Below are positions 34,547-43,113 of a DNA stretch of 64,000 nt, one piece after another. The notes beneath the pieces were generated by a model. That model made no database searches and had not been told where the DNA came from. It worked only from the letters and a program-made list of their open reading frames with translations. The position numbers were made by a program, and so were the translations under genes. The stretch's first letter is position 1. Each line of letters opens with the position of its first letter. Origin of the DNA: Fusicatenibacter saccharivorans. Its GTDB lineage: Bacteria > Bacillota > Clostridia > Lachnospirales > Lachnospiraceae. The stretch is from NCBI RefSeq assembly GCF_027667425.1, contig NZ_JAQEGR010000014.1:1-64000 (forward strand). Reading direction: 5' to 3'.

Positions 34547-35154
34547 TGAATACTAACCGTACGTTAAAACTCACGACACTCGCGCTCTGCGGTGTCATCA
34601 ATATTCTCGGCGGTACCATTGCTCTGCTGCTGCGTCTTCCGGTTTATCTGGACTCCATCGGAACAGTTCTGGCAGCCGCTCTGTTCGGACCTGCTGCAGG
34701 CCTCGTTCCGGGACTGATCTCCGGACTCATTTCCGGCATGACGAGTGATGTCTATGCGTTTTACTATATTCCGGTGCAGCTTGTCATCGGTCTCGTTGCC
34801 GGCCTTGTATTCCGCAGACTCCGCCCGTCCCATACGGCAGGATCCCGCAGCGAGAGTCTTTCCCTCCGCTCCATGGGCTGGAAGCTGTTTCCGGCAGCGC
34901 TTGTGATCTCACTTCCGGGTACTGTGGTAAGTTCCACAATCACCGCGGTTGTTTTCGGTGGAATTACTTCCTCCGGCTCCACTGTGCTGGTGCAGCTGCT
35001 TCACAGCCTCGGTATGAATCTGACTCTCTCTGTCTGCGTTGTACAGGCCATGACAGACTTTGTGGATCGAATGATTGTCCTTGCAGTCGTCCTCGTGATT
35101 CTGCCCGCCGTTTCTTCTGCTTTCGGCAGTCTTTCTATGAGAAGCAGAAAATAA
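34543..35154 (+). CDS. ECF transporter S component (substrate-binding membrane subunit)
   Basis: A 203-residue integral membrane protein with about six hydrophobic stretches: LTTLALCGVINILGGTIALLL, VLAAALFGPAAGLVPGLISGLISG and LVIGLVAGLVF among them. The Ala/Gly-rich helices and the start pattern fit the S subunits of energy-coupling-factor transporters. No ATPase or T subunit is adjacent, so it would use a shared ECF module (group II). The overlap with a nucleoside hydrolase suggests a nucleoside or base as the substrate; that is inference. Confidence 0.8.
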   Translation: MMNTNRTLKLTTLALCGVINILGGTIALLLRLPVYLDSIGTVLAAALFGPAAGLVPGLISGLISGMTSDVYAFYYIPVQLVIGLVAGLVFRRLRPSHTAGSRSESLSLRSMGWKLFPAALVISLPGTVVSSTITAVVFGGITSSGSTVLVQLLHSLGMNLTLSVCVVQAMTDFVDRMIVLAVVLVILPAVSSAFGSLSMRSRK

Positions 35155-35172
35155 TCTGTACCAATAGCACAA

Positions 35173-35213
35173 AGAATCCTGCAAAAAATTCACTTTCTTT
35201 TTTGCAGGATTCT
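35173..35213 (+). terminator. Terminator after the ECF S-component
   Basis: AGAATCCTGCAAAAAA pairs with TTTTTTGCAGGATTCT (16 bp, loop TTCACTTTC-like), rich in T on the 3' side. Confidence 0.85.
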
Positions 35214-35231
35214 CATATTTTGGCATAACAA

Positions 35232-35288
35232 GAACTCCGGAAAAAAGGGGAGGCTGCATCAGGAGCCATCCCTTTTCCGGAGTTTTTT
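35232..35288 (-). terminator. Terminator after GH127
   Basis: Minus strand: AAAACTCCGGAAAAGGG pairs with CCCTTTTTTCCGGAGTT-type 3' arm, followed by C/T-rich sequence. Shared as a convergent terminator with the ECF operon. Confidence 0.8.
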
Positions 35289-35306
35289 ATTTCTTCTTTA
35301 ATAAAA

Positions 35307-37316
35307 TCATTCACATGCGCGGATCCATACCTGCATTTCGCCCTCACCTCGGTTGTTCCACATATAATATGGAATCAGCTTCAGTTTCGTCTTTTCCTCT
35401 TCCTCTTTCTGATACAGATGATACAGCGGCTGTTTTTCCGCATCGCCCAGCTTCATGCGACGTCCCTCGGCCGTTACGCACACAAAGTGCTCGCCCAGCT
35501 CATCGGCTGCTTCTGCGGTTTTTTCACCATTCACACAGAGTTTTGTCAAATGCAGATTCTTTCCGTTGTCTGCTTCTTCCATACAGTAAACAACCGGTCC
35601 TCGTTTTACGGCAACACGGCCGGCGTCCTCGCGTACAAGCGGATTGGATGCCAAAAACTGGATTTCCATCGGGAAGTTCAGGCGGATCGTCTCACCCTTC
35701 GCCCATACTTTTGTCACATACAGATACCCGTCTTTTTCTTCCAATTCTGCGCCTTTTGGAATCTCTTTTTCATAAGAAGCACACCATCCCGGGATGCGGA
35801 ATGCAAAGGTGTACGGCTCTTTGGTATCGCTCTCGCAGGTCACGGAAACATGGCCGTCCCACGGGAATTCGGAAGTGATGGATGCTTTTACTTTTTCTCC
35901 TTCCACTGTTCCACCCATGTACAAGTGGACAAACAGGGTTGTGTCGTTTTCCGTGTATGCGTAAGATGCAACTGAGCTTACCGTTCTTGCCAGGTTCGGA
36001 GGGCAGCAGGCACAGCCGAACCATTTCTGGCGGATCGGTTTTACATGGAATTTCCGCTCATCCTTGTGGCATGCCTCCGGCAGTACCTCCAGCGGATTGA
36101 CATAGAAGAAGCTCTTTCCGTCGAGCGCCATTCCGGAGAGAACGCCATTGTAGAGGGCTAATTCCATCACATCCGCGTACTCTGCTTTTGCCTGAATCTC
36201 CAGCATGCGGCGAGCAAAGAACACAAGACCGATGGATGCACAGGTCTCTGCGTAAGCGGTATCGTTTGGCAGGTCATAGTTGAAAGAGAATGCCTCTCCT
36301 ATATGAGTGGCACCGATTCCGCCGGTGACGTACATTTTCTGATGCACCATGTTGTTCCAGAGAGTTTCACAGGCTTTCAGCAGGCTCTCATCCTGCGTTG
36401 CCCTTGCCACATCCGCCATGCCGGAATAGAGATATACGGCGCGTACGGAGTGCCCCTGCACCTCATCCTGCTGACGCACCGGGCGGTTTGCCTGATTGTA
36501 GCTATATCGTTCCTCGCCCTCCGGGCAGGTCAGACCGCGCTCGATATCGTAATAGTATGGTTTTGTTCCGCGCTCGTCGATGAAGTATTTTGCAAGATCG
36601 AGATACTTCTGCTCGCCGGTCAGATCATAGAGACGCATCAGAGCCATCTCTGCAATTTCGTGACCAGGATAACCTGCTTTTTTACCCTCGCCGTGACCGA
36701 GTTTGCTGGCAATAAAGTCCGCGAAACGCTCTGCTGCTTTTAAGAGACGGTCTTTTCCGGTCGCCTGATAATAGGCTACGGCGCCTTCCGTCAGATGACC
36801 GAAGCAGTACAGCTCATGGTTGTCCTTAAGGTTTGTAAAAATCATATCCTGATCGTTGATCAGATAGTAGGTATCGAGGTATCCGTCTTCTCTCTGTGCT
36901 GCGCAGACAGCTTCAATTGCTTCATCTGCCGTTTTTTCCAGCTCCGGATCGGGATGCTGTGTCAGGGAGTACGCAACTGCCTCCACCCATTTGGTAAAAT
37001 CGGTATCCTGGAACAGGAAGCCATAAAATCTTCCGTCCATTTTGCCATCCTTCGGCAGTGTCTCAAAAGTATCCAGCGGATATTTGATCTGAACAAATTT
37101 GTCTCCTTTTGCTTTCCGCTCTTTTTCAACTTCACCGGCGCGGCGGTAGTTCCGCATACAGAAGCTCGGTGCTGCTCCCGGAACATTGTCATTTAAGGCA
37201 TTCCACTGATACGGAATTACTTCGGTGCGGACAAGCTCCATCTCTTTTTTCCAGAATGCATCAGTAACCTGGACTTTTGCCAGGGATAATGGTTTGCTGA
37301 AGTTTTTCTGATCCAT
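35307..37316 (-). CDS. Glycoside hydrolase family 127, beta-L-arabinofuranosidase
   Basis: A 669-residue (alpha/alpha)6-barrel enzyme plus beta-sandwich domains. The zinc-thiolate active site of GH127 is readable: Glu357 and Cys359 in YAETCASIG, and Cys435, Cys437 and Cys438 in WFGCACCPP, matching the Glu, Cys, Cys-Cys set known in HypBA1, where the second of the Cys pair region is nucleophile. Releases L-arabinofuranose from plant glycoproteins or pectin side chains. No signal peptide, so it acts on imported oligosaccharides. Divergent from an AraC regulator that likely controls it. Confidence 0.93.
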   Translation of the reverse strand: MDQKNFSKPLSLAKVQVTDAFWKKEMELVRTEVIPYQWNALNDNVPGAAPSFCMRNYRRAGEVEKERKAKGDKFVQIKYPLDTFETLPKDGKMDGRFYGFLFQDTDFTKWVEAVAYSLTQHPDPELEKTADEAIEAVCAAQREDGYLDTYYLINDQDMIFTNLKDNHELYCFGHLTEGAVAYYQATGKDRLLKAAERFADFIASKLGHGEGKKAGYPGHEIAEMALMRLYDLTGEQKYLDLAKYFIDERGTKPYYYDIERGLTCPEGEERYSYNQANRPVRQQDEVQGHSVRAVYLYSGMADVARATQDESLLKACETLWNNMVHQKMYVTGGIGATHIGEAFSFNYDLPNDTAYAETCASIGLVFFARRMLEIQAKAEYADVMELALYNGVLSGMALDGKSFFYVNPLEVLPEACHKDERKFHVKPIRQKWFGCACCPPNLARTVSSVASYAYTENDTTLFVHLYMGGTVEGEKVKASITSEFPWDGHVSVTCESDTKEPYTFAFRIPGWCASYEKEIPKGAELEEKDGYLYVTKVWAKGETIRLNFPMEIQFLASNPLVREDAGRVAVKRGPVVYCMEEADNGKNLHLTKLCVNGEKTAEAADELGEHFVCVTAEGRRMKLGDAEKQPLYHLYQKEEEEKTKLKLIPYYMWNNRGEGEMQVWIRACE

Positions 37317-37356
37317 TTTTTCGGTCTCCTTTTTCGTTGTCTTCCGCCGCCTCCTG

Positions 37357-37499
37357 GTTTGAAAAAGATATTTTCCTTGCTTTCAGGGATGGGAAGCGTT
37401 ACACTTCTTTTGACGGCTGTTTTCCTGTTTTTCTATAGTTTTATTTTAGCAAAACAGACCGCCGTTTAAAATACAAGAATGTTTGAAAAGGTTTGAAAA
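37357..37499 (-). promoter_or_regulatory. GH127 promoter region with AraC-type direct repeats
   Basis: GTTTGAAAA occurs at 37481-37489 and 37491-37499 as a 10-bp-period direct repeat, and again at 37357-37365. On the minus strand the repeat lies about 35-55 bases upstream of a TAAAAT -10 box (448-443) that has no good -35. That is the arrangement of an activator-dependent promoter bound by an AraC-family protein. Confidence 0.6.
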
Positions 37500-37505
37500 A
37501 GTCAT

Positions 37506-38438
37506 ATGATCTCTGTTTTATTTCCAGATGCCGCCTGTTTTACCTACGACCTCTGCGGCAAATTCCAGTCCCCGTCCCCGGAGTGGATGCACCTGACACG
37601 GAATCTCGTCAATTTTGAACTGATGGTTGTGACGGAAGGAACGCTTTTTATCGCGGACGAACGCCGCTCTTACGAAGTCCACCCCGGCGAATATCTTCTT
37701 TTGCCTCCGACCGCCCATCAGCACGGTTCGAAAAAAGGAAGCTGCTCTTTCTACTGGCTCCATTTTATCCCGGGTATCCCCTCCGCACCGCTCATCGCTC
37801 CTTCTGACCCGACCGCCGGATCGGTTCTGGATGAGTTTCATGCTGCACCGCCATCCTCCTACCGCCTTGAGGACCTCGCTCCCGCCCAGCTTCCATCCAA
37901 CTACCCCGAAACGTTATGCATCCCGCGCCAGGGAACGCTTTCCTCCCCGAACCGCGTCATCATCCTCATGAAGCAGCTCCAGGACACTTCCCTGCGTTTC
38001 CACAACACGTTCCTCAACAACAGCCTGACTGCCGCTGTTCTCGGCGAAATCAACTGTCAGAGCCCCTTCTACCGCACCTACACTTCCGAAACGCAGCGGA
38101 CGCAGATCCTGCAGGACATTATCAGCTACATCCAGTACCACAGCAGCGAGTCCCTCAAAGTCACCGAACTCGCCCGTTATTTCGGCTACAACGACAAATA
38201 CCTCTCCTCCCTCTTCCACGAGGGCACCGGAATGACACTGAAGCAGTTCATCCTGAAATCCAAAACGGACAGCGCTATGGCCGAGCTGACGGACACGAAT
38301 CACACGGTCTCTCAGATTGCCTATAACGTTGGATTTCAGGATGCGCATAATTTTTCCACGGCTTTCCGAAAGCTCACCGGGATGACGCCGGGACAGTACC
38401 GGAAGAGTTATGGGAACCGGAAACTTTCTTTTGAATAG
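37506..38438 (+). CDS. AraC family transcriptional regulator
   Basis: A 310-residue regulator. The N-terminal cupin-like sensor domain (RRSYEVHPGEYLLLPPTAHQHGSK) is followed by a C-terminal double helix-turn-helix (SLKVTELARYFGYNDKYLSSLFHEGTG and TVSQIAYNVGFQDAHNFSTAFRKLTGMTPGQYRKS). Divergent from GH127, so probably its activator in response to arabinose-type ligands. Translation start uncertain: no proper ribosome site precedes the ATG at 37506, and the direct repeats run to within 7 bases of it. Confidence 0.9.
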   Translation: MISVLFPDAACFTYDLCGKFQSPSPEWMHLTRNLVNFELMVVTEGTLFIADERRSYEVHPGEYLLLPPTAHQHGSKKGSCSFYWLHFIPGIPSAPLIAPSDPTAGSVLDEFHAAPPSSYRLEDLAPAQLPSNYPETLCIPRQGTLSSPNRVIILMKQLQDTSLRFHNTFLNNSLTAAVLGEINCQSPFYRTYTSETQRTQILQDIISYIQYHSSESLKVTELARYFGYNDKYLSSLFHEGTGMTLKQFILKSKTDSAMAELTDTNHTVSQIAYNVGFQDAHNFSTAFRKLTGMTPGQYRKSYGNRKLSFE

Positions 38439-38454
38439 GACGGGAGGATACGAC

Positions 38455-38517
38455 CCCCAGGCACAGCGGAGCGTCCGCCCCGCTGCGCCTGGGGACCCAT
38501 CTACGTTTTGGCGGACG
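38455..38517. other. GC-rich hairpin with possible pseudoknot
   Basis: CCCCAGGC and CAGCGG (38455-38469) pair with CCGCTG and GCCTGGGG (38480-38494), 14 bp around one A-C mismatch, with a 10-base loop. The loop bases CGTCCGCC (38472-38479) are perfectly complementary to GGCGGACG at 38510-38517, allowing an H-type pseudoknot on a plus-strand transcript. It lies just after the AraC gene stop; no T-run follows. Confidence 0.55.
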
Positions 38518-38669
38518 GAAGTGATTTACTCAATGGATGGATTCACTTATTCTTTAGAAATTTACTGTTTCTTTTAGAAAATAGACATACTTTGCTCACA
38601 TTTCTTCACTATACTATAACTTAGATAGTTGATGAACCACTCAAAACTATCTCCCCCCTCATTATGAAA

Positions 38670-38706
38670 GAGCAGCCCGCATATCCGCGGGCTGTTCTTA
38701 TTTTTT
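38670..38706 (+). terminator. Terminator between AraC regulator and heptad-repeat gene
   Basis: GAGCAGCCCGC pairs with GCGGGCTGTTC (one G-U) around ATATCC, followed by TTATTTTTT. Suits plus-strand transcripts. Confidence 0.85.
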
Positions 38707-38735
38707 GTCTTTTTGCACCCCACGTAACGTAAATG

Positions 38736-38773
38736 CCGCCTGCGGTCGGGGAAAACATCCCGACCGCAGGCGG
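38736..38773 (-). terminator. Perfect 15-bp hairpin after heptad-repeat gene
   Basis: CCGCCTGCGGTCGGG pairs with CCCGACCGCAGGCGG around an 8-base loop. Only a short T-stretch follows on the minus strand, so termination strength is uncertain. Confidence 0.65.
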
Positions 38774-38798
38774 CCTCACAATCTACCGTGGAATCACA

Positions 38799-41700
38799 TT
38801 ACTCTTCCGCAGCTTCAATTGCTGCAGTCTCGATAATAAATTTCACGCTTCCATCCATTCCATTTGCCTTACCACTGTAAGAAGTATAAGCGCATTTATC
38901 CGAATTCAGCGCCTGAATCCGATCCAGTACATCTCCCAGATCATCCTCAAAGGTACTCTTCAGCTTGCTGGTACCCTCTTCTTCAAACTTCTTCGTACCG
39001 TCAGCCAGTTCTTTCGCCCCATCGGACAGCTCGTCAATACCATCAACAACCTTGCTGCTTCCCGATTTCAGATCAGAAGCTCCGCTTGCCAGAGAAGAAG
39101 TTCCATTTGCCAGTGTAGAAGCTCCGCTCGCCAGAGCAGATGCTCCGCTTGCCAGCGTAGAAGCTCCGCTGTTCAGTTCAGAAGCTCCGCTTGCCAGGGA
39201 AGAAGTTCCATTTGCCAGTGTGGAGGCTCCGCTTGCCAGCTGGGATGCTCCGCCTGCTACCTGAGAAGCACCGCTTCTTAAGCTTCCGCTGTTTGCAGAA
39301 AGTTTTGCAGATCCATCGCTTAACTGGCTTCCCAGCTGTCCAAGACCTGCGGTCAGCTGTGTCGTGCCGCCCTGCAGAGTCGTAACACCCTCAACCAGAG
39401 CCGGTGCATTTGCTTTCAGCTGGCTTGCGCCGGAAAGCAGCGTATCATTGTAAGCACTCAGCTGAGTGAATCCTGCGTTCAGTGCATTGATGCCTGCTGT
39501 TGCTTTTGCAAAACTCTCATTTGTGCTGCTGTACAGCTGGCTCACACCTGCGGACAGAGTACCGATGCCCTTGTACAGAGCGCTTCCGCCTGCATCAAGC
39601 TGTGCCACACCTGCGGTCAGTTTCTGCATTGCACCAAGATTCTGCTCAACAACTGCTTTATTATCGGTGATGGTCTGCATCTGTTTCTTCATGGTCTCAA
39701 GCTGCGGCATCAGAGCTGCAACCGTCTTCTGCAGATCACTGTACTGGCTCTTGATGTCGCTCATCTTCTGCTGCATTGCTGCAAGACCGGAGAGATCCGG
39801 GCGCTCGATTTCGAAGTTCAGTTCCGGAAGGGTAATCTGCGGAGCTGTAACCGGAGTAACCGAAACGGTTCCGGCGGAAGCGGAAACGCTGACACTTCCG
39901 ATCTGGTTTCTTGCTTTACTTAAGGAATCGGCAAGCTCTGTATTTCCAGCGCTCTTAGCTGCGGAAATCTGTGCATCCAGTGTAGCTGCTGCTGCAGAGA
40001 GCTGATCATTTGCCTGTTTTGCTGCATCGGCGGATGCCTGGCTTGCTGCTGTATCAGCTGCGCTCTGTGCTGCTGCTGTTGCTTCCTGGTTCAGCTGTGC
40101 TGCTGCTCCGTCTGCCCATGCCTGAACCTGTGCTGCCATCTGGGTTCCCATCTGCGTTGCCTGATTCGTGATCTGTGCCTCCAGACCGCTTAAGTAGCTC
40201 TCAAGTCCTTTGGACAGCGTATCCATCTGGCTCATCAGCTCGTTGCCGTTTGTCATCATGCTGTTGACAGATCCTGCGATTGTGGTGTTCAGAACCCCGG
40301 AGAGTGCCTCGGTCTCGGAGATCAGGGTAGAACCGGTGCTGGTCATACCGTCTACCATCGTCAGAAGGCTCTGTACATCGGTGCTCTGCAGCTGCTCGTT
40401 CAAACTGGTCAGTCCTTCGGAGAGTTGTTTTGCTCCTGCTAAAATATCATTCTCATCTTTTCCGTCGAGTGCTGCGTTCAGTGTTGCGATTGCACTGTTT
40501 ACCTCGGTCAGGCCGTCTGCCAGAGGCTGAAGCTGCTCAGCGCCTGCTGCAAGCTGTTTCTCGCCTGCTACATAAGAAGCAACGCCGTCGGACAGCTGTG
40601 TTGTTCCGTCGGTGTACTGTTTTACGCCTGCAACGACTTTATTCACACCGTTTACATACTCGGTTACGCTTCCAGTCAGCACACCGTTCTTTCCAAGATA
40701 CGTCTGGATTGCTTTATTCAGGGTATCAGCGCCCTCGGTGTAGGAGTTTACGCCGCTTGCCAGGGAAGAAGCTCCGCTGCTTAAGGTGGATGCTCCGTTG
40801 GACAGGGTAGCTGCTCCGCTGTTTAAGGTAGAAGCTCCGCTGTTCAGAGTAGAAGTTCCGTTTGCCAGAGTCGATGCTCCGCTTGCCAGTGTGCCGGCTC
40901 CGCTTGCCAGTGTGCCGGCTCCGCTGTTCAGCTCGTCAGCGCCGTCTTTTAACGTTCCGATACCGTCATCCAGCTCTTTGTAGCTGTCTTTTAAAGTATC
41001 CACACCATCGGAGAGTGCCTTGGAACCGTCAACCAGTTCCATTGCAGCATCCTCAAGATCACTCAGTGCATCCTTCAGATCATCGTATCCGGTGATGTTG
41101 TCGGTATCGATGGTGTCGAGAACATCGTCAAGTGCAACGGTGAAGGTAGAATCCAGAGAGAAGTTCTCCACATCTGCAGTGATCTCCAGGCTTTCCGGCA
41201 GTTCGAAATCGCTGTCACCGGATACCAGATCTTCAAGGGAATCGGAATTTAATCCCAGGCTTTCCTGCAGGCCCGGCATACCAAATCCGATTACGATGTT
41301 TCTGCTTCCATCGGAAATGACTTTACCATTGTCGATCTTGACATTGGAGAAAGTATCCTGCGGAAGAATCATTCCGGTCATCAGGACGAATGGGGTGTAC
41401 ATCGTCTCTTTCTTGCCATTGATGTCAACCGTTGTCTTTGTGTTGTTTGTATAGTCAACTTTGATTTTCAGTTTTCCGCTCTTTCCGGCCAGGTCATCCG
41501 GTTTGATTTCCTTGCCGTCCAGATAATAGGTGAACTTCACGGAAACCGGAGGTTCTTTTGTGGTTGTTCCCTGATAATAGATATCCTCGCCGTCTGTCTG
41601 CCAGGTCAGCTCGTTTCCGCTCTGGGTGAACTCCTCGTCGCCCTTTACGTTTTTGATGTCCTTCAGTTCACTCTCATCTTTCAGGTTCTTTTCCGTTCCT

Positions 41701-41897
41701 GCGTTCTTCAGCCAGTTGGATACGGTGATCTGATCTTCCGATCCGTCTGCATTTGCATTTACATATACGGTTTCTTCTTTGGAAACCGCTGCGTCCTCTC
41801 CTGTCGCTGCATAAACCGGAGCAGCTCCCATAACAGCAGCCATACCAACAGCAAGACCAGACATCATCTGTTTTCTCAGTTTTCTGTTTCTATTCAT
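38799..41897 (-). CDS. Secreted giant Leu-Gly heptad-repeat protein
   Basis: A 1032-residue protein with a signal peptide (MMSGLAVGMAAVMGAAPVYAA), a soluble N-terminal domain to about residue 270, then long arrays of seven-residue repeats of the xxxLxxG type (LASGAST, LANGTSS, LNSGAST). One array lies near 300-390 and one near 860-960, separated by Ala/Gln-rich coiled-coil-like sequence. It resembles the repeat region of YhgE/Pip-type proteins, but I see no C-terminal membrane helices or LPxTG motif. No enzymatic motif is visible. Divergent from a TetR regulator with matching operators, so repressible; function unknown, possibly envelope stress or export related. Confidence 0.8.
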   Translation of the reverse strand: MNRNRKLRKQMMSGLAVGMAAVMGAAPVYAATGEDAAVSKEETVYVNANADGSEDQITVSNWLKNAGTEKNLKDESELKDIKNVKGDEEFTQSGNELTWQTDGEDIYYQGTTTKEPPVSVKFTYYLDGKEIKPDDLAGKSGKLKIKVDYTNNTKTTVDINGKKETMYTPFVLMTGMILPQDTFSNVKIDNGKVISDGSRNIVIGFGMPGLQESLGLNSDSLEDLVSGDSDFELPESLEITADVENFSLDSTFTVALDDVLDTIDTDNITGYDDLKDALSDLEDAAMELVDGSKALSDGVDTLKDSYKELDDGIGTLKDGADELNSGAGTLASGAGTLASGASTLANGTSTLNSGASTLNSGAATLSNGASTLSSGASSLASGVNSYTEGADTLNKAIQTYLGKNGVLTGSVTEYVNGVNKVVAGVKQYTDGTTQLSDGVASYVAGEKQLAAGAEQLQPLADGLTEVNSAIATLNAALDGKDENDILAGAKQLSEGLTSLNEQLQSTDVQSLLTMVDGMTSTGSTLISETEALSGVLNTTIAGSVNSMMTNGNELMSQMDTLSKGLESYLSGLEAQITNQATQMGTQMAAQVQAWADGAAAQLNQEATAAAQSAADTAASQASADAAKQANDQLSAAAATLDAQISAAKSAGNTELADSLSKARNQIGSVSVSASAGTVSVTPVTAPQITLPELNFEIERPDLSGLAAMQQKMSDIKSQYSDLQKTVAALMPQLETMKKQMQTITDNKAVVEQNLGAMQKLTAGVAQLDAGGSALYKGIGTLSAGVSQLYSSTNESFAKATAGINALNAGFTQLSAYNDTLLSGASQLKANAPALVEGVTTLQGGTTQLTAGLGQLGSQLSDGSAKLSANSGSLRSGASQVAGGASQLASGASTLANGTSSLASGASELNSGASTLASGASALASGASTLANGTSSLASGASDLKSGSSKVVDGIDELSDGAKELADGTKKFEEEGTSKLKSTFEDDLGDVLDRIQALNSDKCAYTSYSGKANGMDGSVKFIIETAAIEAAEE
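39055..39260. repeat. 21-bp tandem repeats encoding Leu-Gly heptads
   Basis: In-frame units of 21 bases built around GAAGCTCCGCTTGCCAG and TTCCATTTGCCAG repeat about ten times, with two near-identical copies of a four-heptad block. A second, more diverged array lies at about 40745-40935 in the same gene. These are coding repeats, prone to length change. Confidence 0.8.
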
Positions 41898-42050
41898 TGT
41901 GATAAACTTCCTTTCTGTGGTTTTTATAATGGTTTTTTATGATGAAATCCAGGATCATAAGAGAAGTAAAACCCGCTCGGAGTAAGATACTGCGGGATAC
42001 TGTTTCCCTCAGATCGAGGATGTTTTTCCTATGCCTTTCAATCATCTAAT

Positions 42051-42079
42051 GTTATAACGCAAAAATGACTCTTAGTCAA
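42051..42079 (-). promoter_or_regulatory. Promoter of the heptad-repeat gene, overlapped by operator
   Basis: Minus strand: TTGACT (79-74), a 17-base spacer and TATAAC (56-51). The -35 box lies inside the palindrome TGACTCTTAGTCA (42066-42078). Confidence 0.7.
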
Positions 42080-42112
42080 CATTAAATACTGCACAAAATT
42101 GACGATCGGTCA
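42066..42112. promoter_or_regulatory. Two matching TGAC-N5-GTCA operators
   Basis: TGACTCTTAGTCA (42066-42078) and TGACGATCGGTCA (42100-42112) share the same half-sites and 13-bp length, with centres 34 bp apart (about three helical turns). They lie between the divergent TetR and heptad-repeat genes, the first on the -35 of the latter. Likely TetR binding sites. Confidence 0.65.
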
Positions 42113-42163
42113 TTTTTTTCTTCGTGCATAGTCACAAAAATGAGAAAATTAGTCATTTTCCCT

Positions 42164-42193
42164 TTGACAGTTTCCATGTATGATACCTATAAT
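42164..42193 (+). promoter_or_regulatory. Promoter of the TetR gene
   Basis: TTGACA (164-169), an 18-base spacer and TATAAT (188-193), 56 bp before the GTG start. Confidence 0.7.
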
Positions 42194-42248
42194 TATAGGC
42201 AAGATAGTAACACACGTTTTTGATATCTTTCAGGAAAGGAGACTCTCT

Positions 42249-42908
42249 GTGGGAAAAATTGATAATAACAAACAAATGAAGCGTGAGTCCCTTCTGGACT
42301 CTGCTTTCTCACTTTTTATCAACAACGGCTTCAGTAAAACATCCATTTCGGATATCGTGAATAACGCCGGCGTTGCAAAAGGTACCTTCTATCTTTATTT
42401 CAAAGATAAGTACGATATTCGGAATCATCTGATTGCACATAAGGCGAGTCAGGTATTTCAGGCCGCCTACTCAGATCTGCTGCGCCACCCGGATATCCAT
42501 GATTTTGAAGAGCAGGTGCTTTTTATCACCGACAATATCCTCGACCAGTTTGCCGCCAACCACAGCCTCGTGACGCTTATTTCCAAGCATCTGAGCTGGG
42601 GATTCTTCAAAAATTCTCTTACCTTTGCTCCGTTTGCCGACACGCCGGCCATCTACACTATCTATGAATCTCTGCTCTCTCATGCAGCATATACGTATCG
42701 TTCACCGGAGCTGATGTTCTATATGATTCTGGAGCTTGTAAGCGGTACAAGCTACAACGCTATCCTGTACCAGCAGCCGGTTCCGCTTGAAGAACTAAAA
42801 CCGGAGCTTTACGCTGCCATCTGTGGCATTTTCAAACAGTTCCGGATCCGTAAGAAACGAAAAAACGCGGAAAATGCAGGCGCGGATCCCGCCTCACTGT
42901 TCTCGTAG
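42249..42908 (+). CDS. TetR/AcrR family transcriptional regulator
   Basis: About 219 residues. The N-terminal helix-turn-helix reads RESLLDSAFSLFINNGFSKTSISDIVNNAGVAKGTFYLYFKDKYDI, the diagnostic TetR pattern. The C-terminal ligand domain is unassigned. The GTG at 42249 is preferred, 7 bases after AGGAG; a longer frame from 42180 begins inside the promoter. Divergent from the heptad-repeat gene with two TGAC-N5-GTCA sites between, so it likely represses that gene. Confidence 0.92.
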   Translation: MGKIDNNKQMKRESLLDSAFSLFINNGFSKTSISDIVNNAGVAKGTFYLYFKDKYDIRNHLIAHKASQVFQAAYSDLLRHPDIHDFEEQVLFITDNILDQFAANHSLVTLISKHLSWGFFKNSLTFAPFADTPAIYTIYESLLSHAAYTYRSPELMFYMILELVSGTSYNAILYQQPVPLEELKPELYAAICGIFKQFRIRKKRKNAENAGADPASLFS

Positions 42909-42915
42909 AAAAGAA

Positions 42916-43100
42916 AGAATCCTGCTACGGCAGGATTCTCCGCCTGCGGCGGGTCGCTTTGGCGACATAATTCCCCTCCGCCGCAGTGCGATCCTGCCCG
43001 GAGGGCTTTTTTAATTTACAGGAAAATTCAACGAAGTTTCCTGTAAATCAAAAAATACTTTCGCGGAATCTTTTCAAAAGAAACCACGAAAGTATTTTTA
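42916..43100. other. Run of consecutive hairpins between convergent genes
   Basis: Four structures in 185 bp: AGAATCCTGC/GCAGGATTCT with a TACG tetraloop (42916-42939); CTGCGGCGG/CCGCCGCAG enclosing GTCGC/GCGAC (42944-42986); TTTACAGGAAA/TTTCCTGTAAA (43015-43047); and AAAAATACTTTCG/CGAAAGTATTTTT (43051-43100). A GCCC-GGA-GGGC stem with TTTTTT (42996-43012) ends the TetR side; the last stem is a terminator for the SGNH gene. Confidence 0.7.
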
Positions 43101-43113
43101 TTTTCCTCTTTGC

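Noticed and set aside
39055..39260. CRISPR-like regular repeats
   Set aside because: Repeats are 21 bp, in frame, contiguous without spacers and encode heptads; no cas genes nearby.
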